Source of the DNA: Apilactobacillus sp.
GTDB taxonomy: Bacteria; Bacillota; Bacilli; Lactobacillales; Lactobacillaceae
DNA: 38,182 bases
Reading direction: 5' to 3'
Assembly: GCF_025290035.1 (NCBI RefSeq)
Contig: NZ_JAMBKT010000008.1
Location: forward strand, 1-38,182
The position numbers and the translations under genes were made by a program. The notes beneath the pieces are model-generated. The model was not told where the DNA came from, searched no databases, and saw nothing but the letters and a program-made list of their open reading frames with translations. Within the stretch, counting starts at the first letter, position 1. Every line of letters starts with the position of its first letter. Below, piece by piece: positions 15,857 to 22,697 of this stretch.

Positions 15857-16586
15857 AGTCGTCATGATTAGAGTCATCATCATCTTTTTGATCTTGTTGT
15901 TTTTCGTTTTTTCTGTGCTTCCGTTCAAATTCTCGGCGGATTTGTTCAGCCGCATCGTGAATGTCTTCAGCTTGAATAGCAGGTTCATCCCCGTTGGCAA
16001 ATGCTTCCATTTCTTCAAACCCATGTTTTAAGTCGTCTTGATATTCCGGAGTATTTTCTTCTGCAATTTGTTCAGCCGTTTTCTCTTCTGTTATCACTGG
16101 TACGAGATAAAAATACGATACACTAAACATCAATGATTTTAGTTGCTCCAACATATCTAACTGAGCAACATCATATTTATGGTAAGAATCCGACTTACGT
16201 TGATAGTCCCATAGACGTTTCTTACCATTTTGATCAACTTTATATTCCACCATCGTAATCTCATTGGTTTGACTATCAGACATCACGAGTTGGATACAAC
16301 TTAATTCCGTCGCTAAATCAACGATATAGCCGACCACTTCACCATTTACGATGTGTGGCGTTACATCCATTGCAGCAAGTGGATCTTGGGAGTAATAGCG
16401 ATAATTAAGAAACATCGATGTAATCGCGCTGATAAAGTCCTCGCGAATTCTTTGAGGTTGGTAATCGACTAGTTTACCATCGACTTCCTCTAGCGTCTTC
16501 ATGTATTCGTTAATCCGCTCTTCAAAATCTTTGGATTCAATCTCATGATTCATCGCTATTTCACGAACGTAGTCTTTATTCACCAT
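15855..16586 (-). CDS. Uncharacterised protein, type A copy 2 with long charged tail (243 residues)
   Basis: Residues 1-170 contain the region that resembles the protein at 14722 (VTPHIVNGEVVGYIV ... SYFYLVPVI). The remaining ~70 residues are a highly charged tail (EEKTAEQIAEENTPEY, then AAEQIRREFERKHRKNEK and DDDDSNHDD), probably a coiled or disordered segment that copy 1 lacks. GGAGG seven bases before the ATG. It follows the type B gene at 16599 by 12 bases, the same order as the other pair. Family and function not recognised. Confidence 0.7.
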   Translation of the reverse strand: MVNKDYVREIAMNHEIESKDFEERINEYMKTLEEVDGKLVDYQPQRIREDFISAITSMFLNYRYYSQDPLAAMDVTPHIVNGEVVGYIVDLATELSCIQLVMSDSQTNEITMVEYKVDQNGKKRLWDYQRKSDSYHKYDVAQLDMLEQLKSLMFSVSYFYLVPVITEEKTAEQIAEENTPEYQDDLKHGFEEMEAFANGDEPAIQAEDIHDAAEQIRREFERKHRKNEKQQDQKDDDDSNHDD

Positions 16587-16598
16587 CAGTATTCCTCC

Positions 16599-17042
16599 TT
16601 AGTACAAAATATCGTCAACGACGTGATAATCATCAATCTTTTTAAATGCAGCGACCACCATTTGAACGAACTGGTCATCTAAATACATATCGAACTTAGC
16701 ACCAATCGTGGTATTTTCTAATTCGACTTGCTCGCTGGATTGGGTACTCGTCCCATAACAAGTAATCTTGATTAAATCTTCGCCACCTAGTTGCACAAAA
16801 ATAGTAACGGTCGGACCCAACAACGTCACGGTCGTAGTATCATCTTGATTAGTGGTTTTGATTCGGTACTGTGCTTGGTTAGGCAGTGGACTGTCAACAT
16901 AATATAGTTGGCCATAGGGATCGTATTCTTTGAAGAGCGTATCAAAATAGGTACGTAAGAAATCGAGTGCATAATCATAATTAAAGGCCTTTTCTTTTAA
17001 CATTACGTCTTGTAATTCCACTACTAAATCATCATATGTCAT
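16599..17042 (-). CDS. Uncharacterised protein, type B copy 2 (147 residues)
   Basis: First gene of the second A-B pair in transcription order. Paralogue of the 15256 gene: it shares the PYG-x-LYY segment, the central IFVQLGGEDLIKI and the DDYHVVDDILY end. The ATG at 17042 is preferred, with AAGGCGGTG in front; a GTG at 17051 would overlap that site. No membrane segment, no signal peptide. The family is not recognised. The G-G-E/D-D-L motif conserved between the two copies is the best handle for a search. Confidence 0.75.
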   Translation of the reverse strand: MTYDDLVVELQDVMLKEKAFNYDYALDFLRTYFDTLFKEYDPYGQLYYVDSPLPNQAQYRIKTTNQDDTTTVTLLGPTVTIFVQLGGEDLIKITCYGTSTQSSEQVELENTTIGAKFDMYLDDQFVQMVVAAFKKIDDYHVVDDILY

Positions 17043-17066
17043 ACTAGTCACCGCCTTAATCGATAA

Positions 17067-17094
17067 TAAAAAAGCAGCTAAGCTGCTTTTTTTA
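17067..17094. terminator. Bidirectional terminator after the 243-residue membrane gene
   Basis: AAAGCAGCT and AGCTGCTTT form a perfect inverted repeat flanked by A and T runs. It ends the minus-strand gene at 17099 and separates it from the A-B cluster. Confidence 0.85.
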
Positions 17095-17098
17095 ATTA

Positions 17099-17830
17099 CT
17101 ATAAATTATAACCAATCATGATATTTTTGAAAGCATTTAGACAACCCTTATCAATGCGTTGGTTTAAGAATTCGGCATTAGTAATGTTGACGTTATCAAA
17201 GAAGTTAATTGACATATTAACTTCTGGACAGATAGCGACAAACTTTTTAATCATACTTTCATCAAATGCATGTGGTTGTAGTTCCATATCTAAACCAAAT
17301 TCCTTGTGGTAGAAACTCATTACCATTTGTTTTAATAACACGGTCATTTCACGGTTGGGCACCGTGGTAATATCTGCTTCTACTTGCAACATTGCATAGT
17401 AGCGGTCGTATAACTTGTATTGGGCATTGTAAGATTGCACCATGTTAATACGAGCGACGCGAATATTTTCTAGAGAATATCCAGAATCATTCATTTCCTT
17501 TTCACGGTTCGATAATTCTTTACTCTTAACGTAACTGATAGGATCAGTTCTTAACACCATTTCACGATTGGGAATATCGTCAGTTGCAGAAGTAATCGGA
17601 CGATAGACCATACTATTAAATTGGAATGATGTTTCTTTAGACATTGAAGCATCCACTGTTTTTGCACTATTCAAGCGCGCCGTTCTTTCATTTGACATGT
17701 TCTTAAAGACAACATAAATAATTGATGCTAATGCAATAATGATGGCTAAAGTAATAGTCAAAGTTATATTTGCTAACAGCCCAATTATCAATATCACCAT
17801 TATTATTGTTCCAGAACAACCCAGTCTCAT
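17099..17830 (-). CDS. Membrane-anchored uncharacterised protein (243 residues)
   Basis: Two hydrophobic segments at the N-terminus (GTIIMVILIIGLLANIT and ITLAIIIALASIIYVVF, residues 7-42), then a ~200-residue soluble domain with segments such as NREMVLRTDPISYVKSKEL and AQYKLYDRYYAMLQVEADI. GGAGTG six bases before the ATG. It has its own terminator, so it is expressed apart from the A-B cluster. I see no catalytic motif and cannot name a family; the layout (hairpin anchor plus cytoplasmic domain) would fit a membrane-tethered sensor or a partner of the soluble neighbours. Confidence 0.7.
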   Translation of the reverse strand: MRLGCSGTIIMVILIIGLLANITLTITLAIIIALASIIYVVFKNMSNERTARLNSAKTVDASMSKETSFQFNSMVYRPITSATDDIPNREMVLRTDPISYVKSKELSNREKEMNDSGYSLENIRVARINMVQSYNAQYKLYDRYYAMLQVEADITTVPNREMTVLLKQMVMSFYHKEFGLDMELQPHAFDESMIKKFVAICPEVNMSINFFDNVNITNAEFLNQRIDKGCLNAFKNIMIGYNL

Positions 17831-17926
17831 TTACGCCACTCCAATCGGTCTTAAAATAATTATATTTTAATTATAGTATTTTTTGACCATTTTTACATTA
17901 TAATTTTATCAACTTATAAGAATAAT

Positions 17927-17956
17927 AAAAAAAGAGGGATATTATCCCTCTTTTTT
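17927..17956. terminator. Terminator of hsp20
   Basis: GAGGGAT (17934-17940) and ATCCCTC (17944-17950) pair tightly, with A and T runs on either side. It lies directly after the hsp20 stop codon on the minus strand. Confidence 0.88.
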
Positions 17957-17961
17957 GTGGT

Positions 17962-18387
17962 TTAGTTAATAGAAATCTTGTGCGCAGCTTGCTTTTCAGT
18001 GGACTTAGGTAATTGAATCTTTAATACTCCACCATCGTAATCTGCACTAATCTTATCAATTTCAACGTCAGGTAGGTAGAATGAACGGGCAACATTGCTG
18101 GAAGTACGTTCCTTTCTTAAGACCTTACCTTCCTTATTAGTGTCTTCTTTATTTAAGTTGTGACTAGCATGAATACTCAAAGTATCATTGTCGTAATCTA
18201 GATGAATATCATCCTTCTTGAAACCAGGTAATTCAGAGCTTACTACGTAATTATCTTCGTTTTCAATAACGTCAGTCTTCATTTGATTGCCGGCAACTGA
18301 ATTGAAAAAGTTCTTGCCGAAGTCACCAAAGAAATCACTCATTGGATCAAATACATCAAAATCTCTATTTCTTAATTCATTAGCCAT
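17962..18387 (-). CDS. Hsp20 / alpha-crystallin small heat-shock protein
   Basis: A 141-residue small heat-shock protein: an ATP-independent holdase that binds unfolding proteins. The alpha-crystallin domain covers about residues 40-135 (VSSELPGFKKDDIHLDYDND, TLSIHASH, then LRKERTSSNVARSFYLP and ADYDGGVLKIQLPK). The C-terminal tail holds the I-x-I-like HKISIN. The N-terminal arm (DFFGDFGKNFF) is the usual oligomer region. ATG at 18387 behind AAGGGG; the TTG two codons earlier is less likely. A CIRCE element upstream implies HrcA control. Confidence 0.94.
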   Translation of the reverse strand: MANELRNRDFDVFDPMSDFFGDFGKNFFNSVAGNQMKTDVIENEDNYVVSSELPGFKKDDIHLDYDNDTLSIHASHNLNKEDTNKEGKVLRKERTSSNVARSFYLPDVEIDKISADYDGGVLKIQLPKSTEKQAAHKISIN

Positions 18388-18460
18388 AATCAAAGCCCCT
18401 TTTCAAAAAAATATTTATGAATTGATGTTGATAGTTATTTATTTCCTATCAACAATTCTT

Positions 18461-18523
18461 ATAATAGTCAGTATTGGTCAAATAGTCAAGAGAAAATTAG
18501 CACTTATTTTAGTCGAGTGCTAA
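18461..18523 (-). promoter_or_regulatory. hsp20 promoter with upstream CIRCE element
   Basis: Minus-strand promoter: TTGACT (plus 18484-18489), 17 bases, TATTAT (plus 18461-18466). CIRCE, the HrcA operator, is at 18497-18523: TTAGCACTT, nine bases, GAGTGCTAA (one mismatch from the perfect consensus). It lies upstream of the -35 box rather than over the start site, which is less usual. A GGTCAAA/AGTCAA pair over the -35 box recalls a CtsR site, but the spacing is wrong. Confidence 0.8.
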
Positions 18524-18569
18524 AAATCGGAGTTAATCGTTGATATGACGGCATTTTAAATTTTAATTT

Positions 18570-18611
18570 TTTTTACAAAAAAATAGTGATTCAACGAATT
18601 GAATCACTATT
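18570..18611 (-). terminator. Terminator of the lysozyme gene
   Basis: A perfect 13-bp stem, AATAGTGATTCAA with TTGAATCACTATT around a CGAA loop (18582-18611); read on the minus strand it runs into a T-tract. Confidence 0.88.
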
Positions 18612-18623
18612 AATCAGTTATTT

Positions 18624-20030
18624 TTATTTAAACATTGAAGCGTAAGCCCAACCTAAGTACTTACCATTATAGTAAGCCTTGTAGTAGTAATGCTTGTCGC
18701 CGGGACGTTTAGCACGTTCCTTAATTACCACTGGCGTGTTGGCATAACTTTGACCATATTCAGTCATTTTAGTTCCACCGACAGAACTGTAGAAGTTCAC
18801 CTTTGGATGTAATCTAACGATCTTAGTTAGATTGTATTTTGAATAATGAATACTTTGCTTTGCTTCAACTCCGGTAGTCGAGATCCATCCCATTGCACGG
18901 CCTTTGTAGTATAGACGGTAATAAGTATTACCAGTCACTACGTTTTTGGCCAATGAGTTGATGGTCATTTCTTTGTTAGCGTAGTTCTTAGCATGATGAC
19001 TAACTGCTACTTTACCATTGTACTTAGTGTCACCAGGGACATGGTTGTAAATTTCTAGACCAGTTCCCGGTTTGATAACCATAGTCTTGTTAACAATGGT
19101 ATAGTTAACCACTTTTTTGACCACTTTTTTCTTCTTAGTGGTCTTCTTTTTCTTAGTCGTTTGTTTCTTAGGCACCACTGGGTTATTAGTATTAGCAGCA
19201 GTACTGTTAGTACTATTATTAGCACCTTGTTGAGCTTGTTGTTGACCCTGGTTGGCATTGTTAGATGCCTGGGTAGATTGGTTAGTAGTTGGAGCGGTAA
19301 TCGTAGGAATTGGACTTGGATTATTCGCATCATAAGTATCACCAATGAACCAGTTCACACTTTGTGATGTTAACAAGTTCGCATCTAATGATTTACCAAG
19401 CGCCTTGGAATAAAAACGACTAGTGAATTGCCATAAGACATGTTCTCTAGCAGGTTCATTATCTTGATAGGCAGCAATCCAATAACCATCATAATTAGAA
19501 ACCGCATAAGCAGAATGTTTTACCATGAAATTCGCATCAGAATATAGCAAAATCTTACGGTTACCAACTAATGGACGTAGTGCGTTCAACCAAGCAACGG
19601 TTGAATCGTTAGTGCCACCAGAAGTAACGGTTTGATCTTCATAATCATTGACGTAAAACAATGCATTAGGGGCGCGACTATAAAGCACTTTAGCTTCATA
19701 TGCCGCGTCTTGAGGGTTTTCGTATTGACTAAATGAGTATACCCCATATGGAATCCCATATTTATTCATTAAATCACGGTTACTTTGGAAAGTCTTATCA
19801 GCATAAGCACTTCCATATTGAACACGCAAAATCACGAATGGAACTTCATTCTTTAATTGTTGGGCTTGCGCATCAGTAATTTGGCCTTGCCATTCAGAAA
19901 TATCATAAACGGTATTAGTTGAGTTAGCACTACTAGCACTTGCTGCATCAGCCATGACGTTGACCGAGGAGCTAGCCAGCACCAATCCGATTACGGTTAT
20001 CATCATTAGCCATAATTTGTTTCGTTTCAT
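18624..20030 (-). CDS. Secreted GH25 lysozyme (muramidase) with SH3/GW-like wall-binding repeats
   Basis: A 468-residue protein. Residues 1-27 are a signal peptide (KRNKLW, then a hydrophobic core ending VNVMADA). A GH25 domain (about 40-230) follows, with catalytic candidates Asp43 (YDISEWQG) and Asp129/Glu131 (FYVNDYEDQ); it cleaves the MurNAc-GlcNAc bond of peptidoglycan. Then comes an Asn/Gln/Thr linker (about 240-285), a lysine-rich stretch (KKKKTTKKKK) and two SH3b/GW-like repeats to the end (YYRLYYKGRAMGWIS, YYYKAYYNGKYLGWAY) that should hold it to the wall. The start codon has no normal ribosome site next to it (see leader). Likely role: autolysis or wall remodelling. Confidence 0.92.
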   Translation of the reverse strand: MKRNKLWLMMITVIGLVLASSSVNVMADAASASSANSTNTVYDISEWQGQITDAQAQQLKNEVPFVILRVQYGSAYADKTFQSNRDLMNKYGIPYGVYSFSQYENPQDAAYEAKVLYSRAPNALFYVNDYEDQTVTSGGTNDSTVAWLNALRPLVGNRKILLYSDANFMVKHSAYAVSNYDGYWIAAYQDNEPAREHVLWQFTSRFYSKALGKSLDANLLTSQSVNWFIGDTYDANNPSPIPTITAPTTNQSTQASNNANQGQQQAQQGANNSTNSTAANTNNPVVPKKQTTKKKKTTKKKKVVKKVVNYTIVNKTMVIKPGTGLEIYNHVPGDTKYNGKVAVSHHAKNYANKEMTINSLAKNVVTGNTYYRLYYKGRAMGWISTTGVEAKQSIHYSKYNLTKIVRLHPKVNFYSSVGGTKMTEYGQSYANTPVVIKERAKRPGDKHYYYKAYYNGKYLGWAYASMFK

Positions 20031-20072
20031 AGACAGATATAAATATTTTTAATTTATACCATCCACACCTCC
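20031..20072 (-). promoter_or_regulatory. Structured lysozyme mRNA leader: displaced Shine-Dalgarno, hairpin and two-codon ORF
   Basis: The only good ribosome site, AGGAGGTG (plus 20065-20072), lies 34 bases before the start ATG. Between them GGTATAAAT (plus 20052-20060) pairs with ATTTATATC (plus 20036-20044) around a 7-base loop. Folding would bring the site to about a dozen bases from the ATG. The same ribosome site is also correctly placed before ATG-GTA-TAA (20054-20062), a two-codon ORF that overlaps the stem. Confidence 0.5.
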
Positions 20073-20162
20073 TCTTGTCATTTTCTCATTACATTCCATT
20101 GTAACAGACAGCGCTAAAAAAGATACCGCTATTAAAGGAAAAATAGAATTAATTGCCATTTC

Positions 20163-21473
20163 TTATAGGTTAAAAGTGACCGTGAAAATGGCACCGGTTG
20201 GATGATTATCGCGTACCGTAATACGACCATGATGTTGATCAACAATCCATTTGGCAATCGATAGCCCTAAACCATTCCCACCAGTCTTTGAGTTTCTCGA
20301 CTTATCAGTGCGGTAGAAACGTTCAAAGATAAGTTCTTTATCTTCATCTGGCACCCCGTTTCCGGTATCGGAAACCGACATCTTCAATGAATTATGGTTG
20401 CGGTTAACGCGGACAGCAACAGTGCCACCTTGTGGGGTGTACTTCATCGCATTGTCGACTAAAATCACCATTAATTGTTTGATTAAATCGGTGTCAATGC
20501 GGCCATTCCCGTCCACATCGACGTTGCTAACGAATGACTTGTTTTGACTATTCGCAATTTCATTAAATGGTGCGACAACCGCATCAAAGAAAGGTGCTAA
20601 TTCGACGTCTTGGCGTTGTGCTTGGACGATGTTGGAGTCCGAACGCGCCAATGTTAATAAGCGTTGCGTGAGGACTTTCAAATGCTTAACCTCTTCTAGC
20701 GTCGTTGAGACCGGTTGAATCTGGTCAACAATTCGATCAGTCGGTTTAGTTAATAGATATTCCATTTGGTTTTGAATTACTGTTAGCGGTGTGCGTAATT
20801 CATGCGCCGCATTAGAACTGAATTCCTTTTGGCGGTGCCATGAATTTATGATGGGTTTCATACTAGATTTAGATAGATAGTATGCGATTAAGATGGCAAT
20901 AATCCAGAAGAAGACCAGCGTTACGATTAAAGCTTCGATAAAACTGTGTAGTGCCAGTAATTCGGCATCGATATTTTGCAAAATCAATACATAATTACCA
21001 GCGTATTCTGGATTCAAATTATCTTTGGAAACCTTCAATAAAATTGCGCGGAAATTAGTGACGTAGTTTTTCGAACCCAGAGTAATTTGATCAACTTTAT
21101 TTAACTTACTAGAATCAACGGTTAACTTACTCAAGAGTTGATAAGTACGTTGCCCTAACATCCCTCGATTAGAGATAATTCCCTTCTTATTAAAAACAAT
21201 GATGTTGGTTTGAAAATCACCGTTACTATAATTATTAAATGGGTTAAAAGCCCCCGGTCTGGGATTCACCTGTAATGGTTCTTGTGTTGACGCCACGTTA
21301 CGTTCGATGCGAATCCGTTGGCGGTTTAGACCAGCATCAATGTTGGAATAAATTGATTTTTGGAAGAAGAAATAGACAATCATCCCTAAGAGCGCGAATA
21401 AAATCGCAAAACCAATTAGTTCTTTTATAAACAGCTTAATTTGTTGTTTATGCTCTAAGATGCGATCTCTCAT
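20163..21473 (-). CDS. Sensor histidine kinase of an OmpR-type two-component system
   Basis: A 436-residue class I kinase. Transmembrane segments at about 17-37 and 179-200 enclose a ~140-residue extracellular sensor. The H-box has His224 (NAAHELRTPL). The ATP-binding domain shows ILVDNAMKYTP (N-box), DTGNGVPDED (G1), FERFYRTDKS (F) and GGNGLGLSIAKWIV (G2). No obvious HAMP domain: the second membrane segment is almost directly followed by the dimerisation helix. GAAGGAG precedes the ATG, one base after the regulator stop. The signal is unknown; the divergent glycosylation operon suggests cell-envelope stress. Confidence 0.94.
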   Translation of the reverse strand: MRDRILEHKQQIKLFIKELIGFAILFALLGMIVYFFFQKSIYSNIDAGLNRQRIRIERNVASTQEPLQVNPRPGAFNPFNNYSNGDFQTNIIVFNKKGIISNRGMLGQRTYQLLSKLTVDSSKLNKVDQITLGSKNYVTNFRAILLKVSKDNLNPEYAGNYVLILQNIDAELLALHSFIEALIVTLVFFWIIAILIAYYLSKSSMKPIINSWHRQKEFSSNAAHELRTPLTVIQNQMEYLLTKPTDRIVDQIQPVSTTLEEVKHLKVLTQRLLTLARSDSNIVQAQRQDVELAPFFDAVVAPFNEIANSQNKSFVSNVDVDGNGRIDTDLIKQLMVILVDNAMKYTPQGGTVAVRVNRNHNSLKMSVSDTGNGVPDEDKELIFERFYRTDKSRNSKTGGNGLGLSIAKWIVDQHHGRITVRDNHPTGAIFTVTFNL

Positions 21474-21474
21474 A

Positions 21475-22158
21475 TTATTCTCCTTCTAACATGTAACCAA
21501 CATTTCGCAATGTCTTGATGGGGTTGGTTCCAGAAATTTGTTTAATCTTCTTTCTTAAATTACTCATGTAAACTTCGACCACTGACAAGGCAGTTTCTGA
21601 GTCAAATCCCCAGAGACGGTCAAAGATTTGATCTTTGGTAATAATGGTTGCTGGGTTTTGGACAAAGTAGACTAATAAGTCGTATTCTTTTCCATTTAAT
21701 TGTAGTTCTTGCCCTTGGTATTCCACGTAATGACGACCTAAGTCAATGGAAAAACCAGCAACGGTTAGTTGGTTGTTGTTACCTAAACGACCAGCTCGTT
21801 TTAAAAGTGCTTTTACACGTAAGATTAATTCTTCACGGTGGAAAGGCTTAGTTAGGTAGTCATCGGCACCTAGTTCAAATCCATGGACCTTATCAGCCAT
21901 AGTATCTTTGGCAGTCAAAATTAAGACTGGCATATCGATGCCGTCATCGACACGCCATTGTTTTAAAATGTCGTATCCATTCACTTCTGGCAACATTAAA
22001 TCCAAGATGGCGATATCGTAAATGTTATCTTGGCCCATCATTTGACCTTCGAAGCCATCATGCACAACGGTGGTGTTTCCAATTGGCGCTAAAAATTGTG
22101 CCACACTGGCAGCTAAGTTTTCGTCATCTTCGACGATTAAAATATTTAAACCATCCAT
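21475..22158 (-). CDS. OmpR/PhoB-family response regulator
   Basis: A 227-residue regulator: receiver domain (IVEDDEN at 9-14, phospho-acceptor Asp53 in ILDLMLPEVNG, LTAKDT) and a winged-helix DNA-binding domain (ELQLNGKEYDLLVYF, IFDRLWGFDSE, VVEVYMSNLRKKI, LRNVGYMLEGE). The ATG at 22158 follows AAAGGA; a TTG three codons upstream is the alternative. First gene of the pair with the kinase. The gap to the divergent gtrA gene contains a 41-base nested inverted repeat that could be its operator. Confidence 0.95.
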   Translation of the reverse strand: MDGLNILIVEDDENLAASVAQFLAPIGNTTVVHDGFEGQMMGQDNIYDIAILDLMLPEVNGYDILKQWRVDDGIDMPVLILTAKDTMADKVHGFELGADDYLTKPFHREELILRVKALLKRAGRLGNNNQLTVAGFSIDLGRHYVEYQGQELQLNGKEYDLLVYFVQNPATIITKDQIFDRLWGFDSETALSVVEVYMSNLRKKIKQISGTNPIKTLRNVGYMLEGE

Positions 22159-22220
22159 AATTATCAATTCCTTTCAGGGTTTTTCAATGTTAATTTTCAA
22201 TTTAAGTTAAGTTTATGATT

Positions 22221-22261
22221 GCTTTAAGATTAGTTTAATTTTCTTAAACTAGACTTAAAGC
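22221..22261. promoter_or_regulatory. Nested inverted repeat in the response regulator / gtrA intergenic region
   Basis: GCTTTAAG and TAGTTTAA are mirrored by TTAAACTA and CTTAAAGC around TTTTC: two 8-base half-sites on each side, spaced by two bases. Further TTTAAG/TTAAGTTT copies lie just left (22201-22213). There is no T-tract, so it is more likely an operator than a terminator. The obvious candidate binder is the neighbouring OmpR-type regulator, acting on itself and on the glycosylation operon. Confidence 0.5.
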
Positions 22262-22286
22262 ATTCCAATAAAGGAAGTGCCCAACC

Positions 22287-22697
22287 ATGATAACTATTTG
22301 CCGACAATTTTTTAAGTTCGGTGTGGTTGGATTAATCAACACTATTTTAACGTATCTTATATATACTTTGCTATATAAAGCAACATCTCCCACGGATGCC
22401 ATGGCAATCGGATACGGAATTACTTCGGTGATCGGGTTAACCATCAACCGTAAGTGGGTGTTTAAATCCAATCATAACTGGATGTTAGTCGCTAAATATT
22501 ACCTCACATACTTATTTACATGGACATTAAGTATCGTCGTAACGGATGTCGCTAGCAATTATTTCCACGTTCTAGCTAGTATTATCCCCCTAATTACACT
22601 ATTCGTCACGACTCCTACTAATTTCGTTTTAAGTAAGTATTGGGTATTTAAAACAACTCGTATAAAGGAGGCATCCGCCCATGAATCAACCGACTGA
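22287..22697 (+). CDS. GtrA-family membrane protein (flippase-like)
   Basis: A 136-residue protein with four transmembrane segments, GtrA family (FGVVGLINTILTYLIY start, GYGITSVIGLTINRKWVF, NFVLSKYWVFK at the end). GtrA proteins are thought to flip undecaprenyl-phosphate-linked sugars to the outer face. AAAGGAAGTG precedes the ATG. It overlaps the next gene by 17 bases and, with the GT39 and GT2 genes, makes a complete three-part system: GT2 charges the lipid, GtrA flips it, GT39 transfers the sugar outside. Confidence 0.9.
   Translation: MITICRQFFKFGVVGLINTILTYLIYTLLYKATSPTDAMAIGYGITSVIGLTINRKWVFKSNHNWMLVAKYYLTYLFTWTLSIVVTDVASNYFHVLASIIPLITLFVTTPTNFVLSKYWVFKTTRIKEASAHESTD

Noticed and set aside
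13476-17830. A prophage or phage satellite in the small-gene cluster
   Set aside because: No integrase, terminase, capsid, repressor or att-like repeats are seen; only one short basic protein recalls accessory or phage-linked genes.
18474-18489. A CtsR operator (GGTCAAA ... AGTCAA) at the hsp20 promoter
   Set aside because: The two heptads are one base apart instead of three, and the second is incomplete; the overlap with the -35 box (TTGACT on the minus strand) explains the sequence.
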